A stretch of 64,000 nt of DNA from Linnemannia schmuckeri (GCA_029449235.1 JANATG010000002.1:3348001-3412000), one strand, 5' to 3'; counted from the stretch's first letter, positions 1 through 11,626 are shown. Notes: a model not told the origin generated them from the sequence alone. A program made the numbers and translations.

Positions 1-150
1 TCTCAATCCTAAGGCAAGGTCATCGAAGAGATCTCCTGTGGATCTGCCTTTTATTTCTCACAAATAATACGTTGTATAGAAGGTACATGGTAACTGGAGA
101 GTTACGATAGGGAAAGGAGAAATGAGTAAGCTCGCTTACGCGGAAAGGGA

Positions 151-396
151 TCACTTGTCGGGATCACAAGGAGGACCGAGTCCTCGGTGTTTAGGCCAAG
201 GTTGGAATCCTGAGCATGGAGGAAGACCCGATTCAAAGTCTGTGTTCAACTTGTCGATATCAAAGTCCTCTCTTACTACCAGAACCATTGGTGTAGAAGG
301 AGGATGAACTGGTGCTGCATGTGTAGTGCAGGCGATTTTTATGAGTGCGATCCCGATACAGGCAAGGAATGGAAAGTAGGTGAAAGCAGGCCGCAT
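151..396 (-). CDS. Small secreted protein, 81 aa
   Basis: An intron-free frame of 81 residues. The chosen ATG is the one directly in front of a hydrophobic stretch (about residues 5-25) followed by an Ala-Ala-Pro-Val cleavage-like site, so a signal peptide is evident; an upstream in-frame ATG would only add low-complexity Ser/Phe leader. The mature part is about 50 residues, rich in Pro, with two Cys and a C-terminal Pro/Trp/Lys motif (QPWPKHRGLGPPC). It belongs to a run of three similar-sized secreted genes on the same strand. I do not recognise a family. Secretion is inferred from the N-terminus; any effector role is speculation. Confidence 0.55.
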   Translation of the reverse strand: MRPAFTYFPFLACIGIALIKIACTTHAAPVHPPSTPMVLVVREDFDIDKLNTDFESGLPPCSGFQPWPKHRGLGPPCDPDK

Positions 397-986
397 TATG
401 CTTGGTATTGGGTGAAGAAAAAAGAAAGAGATTGTTGTGTCACAAAGAAGGGTGAAGAAAATGTCGATGGTAGAAAAGGAGCGGATGAAAGATGAAGGAG
501 TAAAAGGAAGGAAAGTCGAAGAAGAGGAGCAGGAGTGAGAATGAAGGGAAAGAGGTGGCAAAATAAAAAAGAAGAGGATTTTCTGTGATCATTTACTGCG
601 TCTGACGTGAAGACCCTCCTTGACGATGTTTTCAGGAGGTGCACAGAAAATGTGAATAAAAGTCAGCGATGGTCAAGGCTCTCATATATTTGATCGAAGT
701 GTAAAGGGAAGAGTGGCATGATAGGAGTCAAGGGGAGGAAGGAGTGAGCAAGACGAAATATGGGGTTCCGTTTTATATGCTTCGTTGCTTTGCTCCATCC
801 AACCTTACTCGTTGTTCGCAAAGGAAAGGTTGCAAAAATCACATTCCTTTTGCACATCCGTTTCTTCACAAACAAGCAGCCCGTACGCACAAAGGAACAA
901 CTTTTTTATTCTTTTGTTCTTTTGATATAGTATCCCTCTTACGATTCAACAGCGCGAGGGCGGGCGAAAAGATGCCTGCAATCGTT
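397..986. other. Intergenic, purine/pyrimidine-biased
   Basis: Upstream region of the first small secreted gene and downstream region of the second. Strongly strand-biased GA-rich stretches give long Phe/Ser/Leu frames on the minus strand that look like composition artefacts. I see no convincing gene. Confidence 0.5.
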
Positions 987-1226
987 CTAAAGTTGGTTGG
1001 AGGAGGTGGTTGAGCGCTGGCATGCATAACCACGTCCCCACAATGGGTTCCAATGCTCTGGACAAGGGACCTGACCTGACTTGTTCTTAGGCTGACCGTC
1101 ATAGCTCAGTTCGGGCGAAGACTCAGGAACTGGGGCCGCGTCGACGATGGCGAAAGGAGCGATTTGAGAGAATGTGATTACGACTAGGACGAGTAATGTG
1201 AGGTTGTTGGTGATAGTGAGTCTCAT
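987..1226 (-). CDS. Small secreted protein, 79 aa
   Basis: A 79-residue intron-free frame. The start was placed at the ATG immediately before the hydrophobic segment (about residues 8-28), which ends in VDAAPVP, a good signal-peptidase site. The mature part is about 50 residues with two Cys in a Pro/Trp context (CPEHWNPLWGRGYAC). The layout (signal peptide, Pro-rich linker, a C-terminal Cys pair around Trp-Pro) resembles the neighbour at 151-396, so the two may be diverged tandem paralogues. No known domain recognised. Confidence 0.55.
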   Translation of the reverse strand: MRLTITNNLTLLVLVVITFSQIAPFAIVDAAPVPESSPELSYDGQPKNKSGQVPCPEHWNPLWGRGYACQRSTTSSNQL

Positions 1227-1979
1227 TGTTTTTTTTGAGAGGAGTGAGATGGATCTATTGTTATTGATGCTGATATTGGGCACGCAAGAGTGCCGGTAAT
1301 GGGATTGAGAAAGGGTGCTGGTAGTGGGAGTGAAAGTGAGGAGGTGAATGCACGGGACGATCAGCGAGGACTAAAGCGAGAGCGAAGAAATGAGAAAAGA
1401 AAAAATAAAAGGAAAACAAAAAAGAAAAATGACAAAGAAAAGGAAAAAGAGAAGGATATGTGGCCATGCTACCTTTTTCATCAGTGTTACTATAGTTGTA
1501 CGAGGTCCAGATTTTAAAGGAGTCAAAAAGTCCGAGTTGCTCATGTAATATGTAAGAGGGGGTTAAAAGTGGAGAAAATAATGTCCGACAAGGAGGTAAG
1601 AAGATCAAGGAGGAGAAAGCGCCGTTTTTCTTAGTTCCTTTCCTCAAGTAAGGATGCTGTACAGCAACATCCATTTGAGAGGATGGAGCATTTCTCTTCC
1701 TTAATCTGTTTGTTCAATCCTTTTGCTCGGCCGTTCATTTGTTAATGTTGTTTATTACTACTTTCTTTTGCTGGAGAGAGATGTGCGTTGGCACGCTCGC
1801 CCATGACAAGCTGATACTTCAGCCATTTTGGCCGCTTGGCGACCTTGTTAATGTCTCTGAGGATAAGAGTACCCATGTTGAGCTGCTGTTGTTGATGTAT
1901 TGTGTACGCGTTTTTGATGCGCCGATGAGGGCTTGATGGTGCAAGAGGATCCAGTAGGAAAGTTGGTCTCGGTATCCCT
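1227..1979. other. Intergenic
   Basis: Between two small secreted genes. It contains an A-rich run (1385-1460) that reads as Lys/Glu-rich on plus and Phe/Ser-rich on minus. No conserved coding pattern seen. Confidence 0.45.
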
Positions 1980-2345
1980 TTAAAGCACCTTGGGTTGGGA
2001 GGGCTCCACAGGGTCTAACATCTGAGGCGGACACCAGTCACTTGGAGATAGATCGCTGTTGCTGTAGAAAGAACTGGGCCCAGTGCGAGACTTGATGGTG
2101 CAAGGTTCTCCAATGGGGAAATTGTACGAAATAGTAGGGCCTCTGCTGCTGTTGGCATCGTCGTGGGCGTCCGTTCTCTTGACAGGTTTGGGTTGTTCAG
2201 GAATCTTTTGTGGTTGGCACCAGGCCCTTGGAACAAGATGGCAGTTGTTATTGGTGTTGATAGGGATTGGTGTGGAGGAGGTGAACGAGATGATGGTGGT
2301 GATCGCGACCATGACGGCAAGGCTGAATGGAAGGGAGAATCTCAT
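1980..2345 (-). CDS. Small secreted protein, 121 aa
   Basis: A 121-residue frame beginning with a clear signal peptide (hydrophobic residues 5-22, then SSTPIP). The mature region holds four Cys, two of them in Trp-Cys/Cys-Pro contexts (RAWCQPQ and DWCPPQ), and is otherwise Pro/Ser/Asn-rich with a KR pair near residue 57 that could be a processing site. A TATA-like element lies about 125 bp upstream. It is third in a same-strand run of small secreted genes. No recognised family. Confidence 0.6.
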   Translation of the reverse strand: MRFSLPFSLAVMVAITTIISFTSSTPIPINTNNNCHLVPRAWCQPQKIPEQPKPVKRTDAHDDANSSRGPTISYNFPIGEPCTIKSRTGPSSFYSNSDLSPSDWCPPQMLDPVEPSQPKVL

Positions 2346-2470
2346 GGCTGCGTGTTTGTTAAGAAACGAGAAAAAAAGGTGAAGCGATTTTTTTTTTTTC
2401 GTTGATGAGATCCAAGGAGGGAAACAATTTGAAGGAAAAAGGGAGAAAAAAAGGAGACGTGCTTGCAGTA

Positions 2471-2478
2471 TTTATATA
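2471..2478 (-). promoter_or_regulatory. TATA-like box of the 121-aa secreted gene
   Basis: Reads TATATAAA on the minus strand, about 125 bp upstream of the ATG at 2345, a plausible core-promoter distance for a filamentous fungus. Position and sequence are seen; function is inferred. Confidence 0.35.
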
Positions 2479-4402
2479 ATTAGGCTTGAAGGAAGGAAAG
2501 TGCAGAATGAAGATATTTTACAGGGCCAACCAAGGACAGATATCGTTGTTGATCAAGGAAGAGCTGAGGCTGAGCAAGAATAAGGATTTAAAAGGTAAAT
2601 TGGAGAGGGAGGGATTAGCTTTTGAGATTTCTCGTTACTGATGGCCACTTGCGGAATCGTCTGGGATCATGGATTTCAAGGTCACAAACAGCACCTCTTT
2701 CTGTCAGCGTCCATTTCTCCGAAGACGTAAAAAACAGTGCATGTATAACTTTGTTGCATTGGCAAGTTTAAGTTTCTTCATCGTCCTTTTTTTTTTTTTG
2801 ACCTTTCTCTTGTCATGGACTTACTAGCAATCCTCAGTTCCTGCTTTGGCTTAGCCTGACTGATACACAAAATTTTTGGTTTTTTTGTTTTTCATATTTT
2901 CATACACATAGGCGCGTCTTCGTTGCTGAGAGGAGCAAGATATTTTTTGGACCAAAAGAAATAGAAACGATGCCGTTTCTCCACAGACTATATTGCAGGA
3001 GAGAGAGAGAGATAGACAAAAAAGATAACATATTGGAAGGGTATAAGAATGAAACCCCCGACTACCTTCTATGATCAAAACACAGAAAGGCACAGAACGA
3101 AATGTGAGAGCGCGATTATAACTCCTTGATCTTTCTTTTGTTGCCTAATGATGACAAATAGCTCTTGCTACTTAGCCTCAATATACAAAAACATGAGGGA
3201 GATAGGGCTAATGAGTAACGTAGACTCGATATGTTTTATTAGTAAACAAGTTGGATCGTCGAATATCCAGAGGCAAATCAAAACTTGACCTTGATGATTT
3301 GGTATGGACACGGCAGTGCAAGGAAAGAAGGGAAAGGAGAGGCTGTACGGGGTGCTATTGACATATGTTAATGAATCTATTAATGCATATGTTTCCTAAA
3401 AGAATTTTTCTGGAACTGATGCAATAGTAACGTTAGTGCTTGTAGTACGCGGCATTCGTGGGAAGAAAACGAAAAACAAGATGAAAACCTACAAGTGGAA
3501 AGACTGATACTGAATTACTCATAGAATGTCACGATCTATTACTTTAACCCGTTCTTGGCCGTCAAGGCAACAAATTTGGCGCCGGACATCTACTGAAGCG
3601 CGAGAATTTGACCATCGACCTGCTTAGAGTACTCAACGTAAGCAGCTCTAGGTCTTGTTTTGATGATACGCCAATGTTCCTGGCGATCGCTTGTGATAAG
3701 GTTACTGCCGTCCGTAGCCTCGATGGACGGACCAGGAAAAGAGAGAGATAGAGGTCTGGACTAGGATTGTAATACTGGCAAGTGTTCAAGTCGGGAATTA
3801 TGCTCGATACATTCGACATGTGACTGGTACAATCGAGCCTTGGTTACCATCAATCACTTATATCAACGATTTTCGCTTCGCCGGTTTCACACACTAATCA
3901 GTCATCAGTGGCCCGTGCGTGTGAACCTTGCCTCATCTCTGCATCAAAAGGGTAGATACATTGAGGAGACTGTTGGTTGATGTCGTCTGCTTCCTCATTT
4001 CTCCCGTTTGGGAGCAAACCCACAAAGGAAAAAGGTGGAAAAGACCATCCACTCATCCTCTTACGCGTTCAATGACGAAAGCGAGAGAAACCCGTAGGAT
4101 TCACTTTTTTCTGTACCACGCGACTCTCTTGGCCAATGAGATCACCCTCGCATACTATTTTTTTTTCCTTTATTCATTACACTTCTTGTTCTTTCAACTC
4201 GAACATTTGTTCACTTCGCTTCACGTCACCCCATTACCTTTCCTTGACCTCAACCCTCATTGACCTCCCAAAACTCATTTATGTCTTTGTCTTCTCTTAC
4301 TCTTCTTTCTTTCATTTATTTGAATCCTTCTTTCATTCACGCACACAAATACCACTATTTCCTCCTCCACCTCTCCTAAGCCATCTATTCACACTCACTA
4401 CC
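2479..4402. other. Intergenic, about 1.9 kb
   Basis: No frame with family-like sequence on either strand; the longest is 85 residues (3562-3819, minus) without recognisable features. Pyrimidine-rich DNA just before 4400 looks like the promoter/leader of the next gene. Confidence 0.5.
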
Positions 4403-6076
4403 ATGTCGATCCTTGAACTCCCAGACGAGATCCTCTATCACCTCTTGACCGTACGGCACACACGCACTCGTTGCTCACTTTGTTTTCGATCAGTCATAAT
4501 TACCTCCTACCCCCGATCAATAACCATTTCACTAAACAGGCGATTACCTCTCTTTTTTCTTCTTTTTTCTTTCCATCGTATACGCACTCGTAGTATGCTG
4601 AGGACACGGACTTTCCGGTAATCATTTCTTCCCTCCTTTACCTCTTTTCTTCTCCTCGGCCTCTTGAGGCCCATCCATCATTGTGAACGCCATAAAAAAA
4701 TTTTCCCTCCCGTTTCTAAAATTAATTTTTCGTCTTTGCGAGAACTATATCCTTCTCTTCCAAAGGACAGCGTGGTCGCTCGCATCGACGTACGCTCGGG
4801 TCATTTCGTTCCTCTTTGTTATTCTGCTCCGTGCACTCGATTTCGAACCATGCGCTGATTAGACTCTTACGTCCCATCACAATAGAACATTGCACTGTCA
4901 TGCAAAAAACTGCGTAGTCTCACCATGGACGGCCCCCTCCGTCGACACATCCTCCTCATCCGCACACCAGCCCGCCTATCCGTCTCCCTCTCAAGTCGTC
5001 CCACACGCGATATTCTCGTTAGACAAAACATTCTCCGCGGGATCCATATCCACCAGCATATTCAGCAAGGGCAGTATATTGGAGGTGCGTCCTCGGTCCG
5101 GTCGTATCATATGTCGTGTCGTTTAGAACGACAGATGGTCAGCATTCGGATTGCGAAAAAGTTGAAGGCGAGACCGGATTGGACAGAGATGGTGGAGAGG
5201 GGATTGATTCCGGAGGAGATGTTTGTTATGCAGGAAGAGTTTGAGACGAAGCGGAGGTGGAAGGTGTATCAGCAGCAGCAACGAAATCAACGGCAACTTT
5301 TGCAACAATATCAACAGCAAAAGCAACAGCGCAATGAGGAGAAGGTGGTGGACGAGAAAATAGAAAAGGAGTGTGGTTACGACAGAAAACTGCCCGATCT
5401 GCCGCGGTGTGAGCCCATGCAAGTTGATGAAGTACATCCAATCGACATCGATAGTAACACCGATCAACAATCTCACCAACCCATGCAGGAATCCAACTCA
5501 GCCTCTACCATCTCTTCCTCGTCATTACCGTCACCAGAGGGACAAACAACCACCCGAACACATCGCCAAAAGAAGTCTATCAGCAACGTACTAATCCCCA
5601 AAATCGAGCTCCTCAGGAAAGCGATGGACCGGGACCGTCTCTCTCGCTTGGTCCAACGCCGCCCCTCTCCCTCAGAACTCAACCAATCCCCAAAGACAGC
5701 TACCATCCTGCACGCTTACCATCTGATCGCCTACGCCTCGACCTCCAAGGACCTGGTTCCACTGACGACACAATTAAGTTTTTTGCTCAAGGGGGAGAGG
5801 TTGGGGCATTGGCTGTATCATCAGAGACCTAGTCTCGCGGTAGTGATGAATGAGCGACACATGTTGCGGACGGAGGTGAGGACGGCTTGGATGGTCTGTC
5901 CGGGTGTGAGCAAGAAAGTCCGGTTTTATGAAGGGTTGATTCAAGAGCGGAGGCATTATGAACAACAGCTTCAAGAGTTCTTTTTCCAGCACCAGCAGCA
6001 ACAACAGCAACGACGACAAGCACGTTCGCAACAACAGCAGCAGCAGCATGAGCTTTTGCCACTCGCCGTTTCATAA
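4403..6076 (+). CDS. F-box protein with RPEL repeats
   Basis: Proposed exons 4403-4450, 4603-4617 (a 15-nt micro-exon, DTDFP) and 4886-6076, all in phase 0, giving 417 aa. Exon 1 encodes an F-box start (ELPDEILYHLLT), and exon 3 opens with the matching F-box end (NIALSCKKLRSLT); they are in frame only through these splices. RPEL-type motifs follow: RPTRDILVRQNIL (about residues 59-71), RPDWTEMVERGLIP (about 117-130), and a degenerate third near 277. Gln-rich tracts lie around 150-170 and at the C-terminus. F-box proteins usually link substrates to SCF ubiquitin ligases, and RPEL motifs bind G-actin in animals; whether both hold here is inference. If the short exons are wrong, a protein from the ATG at 4925 (383 aa) remains. 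The 3' end converges on the CCDC97-like gene, 63 bp away. Confidence 0.7.
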
Positions 6077-6139
6077 CATAGCCATAACATATACACTATA
6101 TATAAGCCATTTAGCATGCATTTTAAATGAAGCATTGTC

Positions 6140-8303
6140 CTAATAGTCATAATCGCCAGATCCATTCTGTGCGCTGTTCTCCCATGCCTGAACTCGCTCA
6201 TCATAATTCATCTTCCTCGAGTGCCCAGAACCAGGAGCTCTGCCCACCTGCCGCTTCGAGCTCAATTGGCCGTCCAAAATCCCACCATCATCATCCTCGT
6301 CATCACCGTCTTCATCTTCCGCGTCAAAGTACCGGTCCTCCACATCATGATCCTCCTGCTCAAGATCATCCAGGTCTTCGTCAAAATCGACCAAGGAGTA
6401 ATCAAACTGAGAATCCAGTCCGTCTAAGAACCGCTGTTTCATCAACAGCACAAACTCTTGTCGAAGACTCTCTTGGTCCTCTTTCCGCTCCTTAGTCGCC
6501 TGATCCAGCTCGGGCGCCTCGTCCTCTGAAGAGCCCAGTCCGTTCCCGCTCTCCAATGCCGCAAACCGAGCTCGACTCTCGGGCTGCTCCAATGTCATCG
6601 CTGCGGATGCAAATGTCGACGAGACGACACCAGGAACGGGACTTGGAGGGATCGGTGGCGTGACACTGGTCGCGGCCAAGAGCTGGTCGTCTGCAACGTT
6701 CTTTAAAGGTCCCTTACGATCGTCCTTTTCCACTTCCATGTCCTGATCATCCGCTTTTTCCTGGCTTTGAGCAGAATCCTCCATATCGGCGTCGTCGACG
6801 TCGCTCTCGGTGTCAAACTCTTCCTCAAACTCAGATTCCGAGACCGCAGGTGCGACTGCAGAGGCAGTCCGATCATGTGAAGCAGTAGACCGCTGTTGAT
6901 GGTGCAAAGACTTTGCGATGTCATGAGACGACGAACCCTCTCCTGCATTACGTTCTTGTGCCGCCCTCCTACTCTCCAGCTCCTGCTGAAGCTGCTTCTT
7001 TTGTTGTTTCCGTGTCGGGTGATCGATATTCCACAGGATCCGGTCAACCAACCCAACGTCCTTACCGAATGGTTCCGGAGATGCCGATGACTGTCTAGTG
7101 TCCGTGTCTTCTCGCTCGTCATCCGCATCCTCTGCTCCTGTCACTTCTCCCTGGTCATCTTCCTCTTCTTCTTCCTCGCCTTGCGAGTCCCGGTCATCAT
7201 CCTGATCCATGAAACGGCCAATGTATTGCCGGTACAGATCTGGTGCACGGGCTTCCATCTCTGCGTCTGAAAAATATGTCGATTCCGAAAAACTGAGGTT
7301 GGACATGGATCCAGAGATGGATAATATGCTGGCCAAGGTCGGGTTGCGAGTATCTCGACTGGATTTACTCTGACTCGCTCCTGCGGATGATGACGATGAT
7401 GATGATGCACCTGTCGAGGGATTCTTGGCTCGTGAGGCACTAGAGGCGGAATTCGTAGAAGAAGCGACACCGGCAACACCGGGTGATTCACTGCCATCCG
7501 GAGGCGCAAGGTGACGGAGCAAATAGTTCAGACGCCTGTTCCGGCGAGTGTTCTGTGAGAGTGTAGACCGTGTGAAGAGGTCGTTCTGTCCTGGGTTTGG
7601 TTTCCGATCTTCCTCTGGGATGTCCCTGTTATCGCTGTTGGTTTGTTGTGCTGACAAATTAGGGTCGATTTCCATATAGTTGGTGGTCGAGGTTGGGTTG
7701 TAGCCGTGCGATCGATTGTGAACACTGCTACTTGCGGTTGTGATATTGTCCGCGTTGTTAAGTCCTGATGGCTGCCTCTGACTCTGTCGCTGTTGCCTTG
7801 ATGCCTTAAAGTTGGCGTGCTCCATGAGTTGTTGTAACTGTTGGTAGAGCCTCGTGAGATGATGCCTGACTTCATAGTCGACTATGATTTGAAATAACAA
7901 CGGATAATGTTAATATGAAGCTCAGTAGTTGTCCAAGTTTGAGTTGAGTGGGATCATTGGGCGATCGTAACTATTACGTACCTGCAAGGGGGTTAAACAA
8001 ATCGAGAATGTTCTTTGCAGACGTGAGGGACCCAACTTTATGTGAAGTGCTGTTTACGCCATTGGACTCCTCACCAGTGGCAGGCTTTGTTTGTGGCCGA
8101 GGGTAGAGAATCACAGATCCCCACTTGGCCAGAAAGATGGCTGGGTCCTTTTGGAGGGTTGCCTCAATTTTTGCGCGCTTGAGGTCCTTGGACAGCAAGG
8201 GTTCGTTGGGTCGTGTTGATGTTGGGAATCCCGTTTCGAGAGTATCAAGGTATGGGTCGAGATATGCGAGTATAGCTGCGATGGATTCCTGTGACAGTGC
8301 CAT
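6140..8303 (-). CDS. CCDC97-like protein (SF3B-associated)
   Basis: Two exons, 8303-7982 and 7881-6140, joined in phase 1 (687 aa). Three blocks match the CCDC97 family: an N-terminal helical part ending DPAIFLAKWG; a middle block YFSDAEMEARAPDLYRQYIG; and the C-terminal signature MKQRFLDGLDSQFDYSLV followed by DRYFDAEDED. Between them lie long acidic and Ser-rich low-complexity stretches, which make it about twice the length of the human protein. CCDC97 is known to co-purify with the SF3B part of U2 snRNP, so a nuclear splicing role is inferred. It is transcribed divergently from the U2SURP-like gene across 273 bp. The start was chosen at MALSQES; an upstream in-frame ATG adds only low-complexity sequence. 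Confidence 0.88.
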
Positions 8304-8576
8304 TGTGAAGAGAGCGCGCAAAAGTGTGGGTAATGGAAAAGAAGTGAATGAAGGTGAAAAAGAAGTGCGCACGCACTTCTTTCTGCACAATGTGCAATGT
8401 GACTGCTCAGCCCCACCAAACAACGAACTCAAAGAGAGACAGAGTTGACTCAAAGGCAGCAACACACTTTGTCGTTGTCCAGAACTGCTTTCATCACCAA
8501 GGACACACACAGACACCAGGAACAAACATCAGGCAGAACAACAGGAGACAGATTCGTACTCATAACAACAGCAGAA
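8304..8576. promoter_or_regulatory. Shared divergent promoter, CCDC97-like / U2SURP-like
   Basis: Only 273 bp separate the two start codons, so both genes must be driven from here. It contains CA/AC-rich runs and no obvious TATA box. Co-regulation of two U2 snRNP-linked proteins is a reasonable inference. Confidence 0.55.
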
Positions 8577-11500
8577 ATGGCAGAGGAACGCAAGCTGCCA
8601 TTCGGCATCACATCCGTCATGCCAAGCACTGCACAGGTAAACACACAAATACCAAGTGACCCTTGATAGCCATCAATATTAGGACCACCTGTGAAATAAC
8701 CCCAACCCGCTCGTGGACTTACTCACCGACCTTCTCCATAACACAATAGACAATCGCTGATAGCAAGGTGACAGGATTCACTATCGGCTCTCAGAAGCGC
8801 ACCAACCCCTTCCAGAAGCACAAGGAAGAAGCCGAGATGAAACGAAGGGTACAGCAAACCTATCCTAAAGGACAACCACTTGGCATTCTTTCCAAGCGCT
8901 CATTTTTTTTCTTAGTCTGGCGATACCCATCAGCCTTCTTTTAATCTTTGCTCCATGCTTTTCATTTTGGTCCGCACCTTTTGTTCTTATTTGATCTTTC
9001 TCGTTTGAACACAAAGAACTCATCATCCTGAAACACCCAACACCATACACCACGCAACCGCCCCACCTTTACCTCTGCCTACGTACCATGATAGAAAGAA
9101 GCTGAGGAGGCAGAGAAAGTGTTGGAGGAATTTACTGCGTCCTTCGATGTGGACAACTCCAAGCAGAACAAGAAGTTTGTCAAGGGGAAATCGACCTTTG
9201 TTCCGACAGTCTGTAAGTCAAACCTCTATACGCCTGAGTTGTCAAAATGTATGTTAATTGAAGCAGGGTAGAACTAGCATTAACCTAATAATTAACTCTT
9301 CGGTTACATTCAACATTAGCCGTGTTCGGTCAAGACGAAGACGAGGAAGAGAATGAGGCAGAAAAGGAAGCAGTTGCAAAGTCGAAGGCAGGACAAAAGC
9401 CACCAGGATTTGTTCAGGCTTCAACTACAGCGACAACTGCGCCAGCGATGACAGTGCCTACAAAGTCGCCTGGGGCCAAGACAGCACAAGAGCAGGAGAG
9501 TACACCTTACATTCGCGACGCCAAAGCCCGTCGGAAGAAGGAGATGGATGACCATTTGGAGGCAATCAAAAAGTACAACAAAGTGATCATTTTGATTTAA
9601 CTGCTTTACTGAGTCAATTATATTTTGATGAATAGCCATGGATCTGACAGCCGTCTGATGTGTAACCTGGAACCATGAAACAATAGGGCTCAAGCAGAAC
9701 GGGAAGAGCGTGCAAGCAACAAGCTAAGTCGTCCAGCTGCTGGTAAGAAGAACTCGAATGTTGTCATATACACAGGATTAAGCCTTTTCTACTGTCAAAT
9801 ATGTTCTTGTGTCCCGGAACCTCACAGCTGGTTGTTGTACCATTTTTTTTTTTTTTTTTTTTCGTCTGTTAGGTGAATACAAGATGGGATCGAGAGACAC
9901 GGGCGACCTAAGCACGTCAAACCTATATGTTGGAAACCTACACCCACAGGTTAACGAGGAACAGCTCTGTATGGAGTTTGGAATCTACGGACCTATCGCC
10001 AGTGTCAAGGTCATGTGGCCCAGGACACAGGAAGAGATTGACAGGGGCTGTAACATTGGGTTTGTTAACTTTATGGAGCGTGCAGATGCGGCAAAGGCGT
10101 TGAGGGAGATGGAGGGGAAAGAGATTCTCGGATTCCCTGTGAAACTCGGCTGGAGTAAAGCTGCCCCTATCCCTGCTGAGCCACTTTTTGGTAAGAATAA
10201 GGGAATCTGCTCAAGTTTTGTGTATGGTTTACATGAAGAACTTTGGAGCTAACAAGCACATATATGGTATTGCTTTAGTTCACAAGGATTACAAGGCACC
10301 ACCAAAAGCTCCAAAGGTCCAGGTCAGAAAATCAGTACCCCCTTCAAGCACGGATATCATTGTGACGAAACCAACGGATCCCAAGACACTTGTCATTATC
10401 CATCGCGTGGTCGAGAAGGTGTTGATCAACGGAGCTGACTTTGAGGACATCCTCATCGAGAAGGAGTTCCGGAATCCGACCTTTGCCTTCCTGATTAACC
10501 TCAAGGTACATTTCTTATGACTATATACATGTGTATTAAACATATAGAAACCTGTACCTACAAAAGTGCCTAACCACTTCCTCTCATTTGACAAATAGTC
10601 GCCAGAACATATCTATTACCGTTGGAGGTTGTATTCGATGAAGCAGGGAGACACGGCGACGCGGTGGAGGACAGAGCCTTTCAAGATGGTGGAGGGTGGG
10701 CCGATGTGGGTTCCACCACTGATGACATTCTCGGACGAGATTATGGAGGAGGATCAACGTCTCCTGGAAGCACATGAGGACGAGTTCGAAAAGGCGATCA
10801 TCAGAGGAACACTCAGTCGAGGTGAAAGAGGGTTCTTTGAGGCGCAGTTGAGAATGATTACGAGTCAGCGGCGGTCAATCGGCCGAGCCATGTTGTTCTG
10901 CATGCAGCACGCTGAAGCCGCAGACGAGGTATGTTTTTGACAGCCAGGATGATATTTTGGACAAGAAGTCAAGGGGCAATATGTATGACAAGGAAACCTG
11001 CGTTTTGTTAACATTTTATATATTTATATTTCATGTTGCTATAGATTGTGGAGATCTTGGTAGAGGCAATGATTCTGTCGACGACCCCACAGCAAGTGCG
11101 GATGGCGCGTCTGTACTTGATTTCAGACATATTGCACAACAGCAGTATCCCTCTACCAAACGTGTGGAAACTCCGATCGGCGCTCGAGGTCAAGTTGCCC
11201 GTGATGTTTGAGGGTCTTAATGTGATCTATCGCCAGATCGATGCACGAATGAAGGCAGAGCAGTTCCGGAGACAGATTACGGGTGTCTTGGGAATCTGGG
11301 AGAACTGGATTGTGTTTCCTCAGCATTATATTGCACATTTGGGCACTTTGTTGGTTCGAAAGGATGTTGGAGCGGGAGCAGGCGAAACAGGACAGCAGCA
11401 GCAGATGAGTGTGGATTCGCATACGCCTTCGACGAATGCTTCGACAACAGCTGGATTCGGGCGGTTGAGTACCTTTGAGGCGGTCGAGGCAGGAAGTAAT

Positions 11501-11626
11501 GATATTGATGGTGAGCCAATGGGTGACGGTACTAATGTGGATGAAGATTTGGATGGTGTGCCTTTGGATGAGGATCTGGATGGTGTACCCATGGACGACG
11601 ATGACCTCGATGGTGTGCCACTTTAA
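8577..11626 (+). CDS. U2SURP: U2 snRNP-associated SURP protein (SR140-like)
   Basis: Nine exons: 8577-8636, 8768-8848, 9095-9212, 9320-9572, 9687-9742, 9873-10190, 10279-10505, 10599-10928, 11045-11626; 674 aa, all junctions in phase. Order of parts matches human U2SURP: charged N-terminus; one RRM starting TSNLYVGNLHPQVNEEQL (about residue 200) with VKVMWPRTQEE; a SURP module (EKEFRNPTFAFLINLK, then YYRWRLYSM, about 335-385); and a CID-like domain (MARLYLISDILHNSS, about 480-600). The tail repeats the unit DLDGVPL/DLDGVPM, a feature I also know from animal SR140. The RS-rich tail of the human protein is absent. Introns carry strong polypyrimidine tracts, including a 20-T run at 9843-9862. 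Nuclear role in U2 snRNP/pre-mRNA splicing, by family. Confidence 0.93.

Noticed and set aside
3562..3819. 85-codon minus-strand frame
   Set aside because: No signal, domain or splice context; length expected by chance in 2 kb of non-coding DNA.
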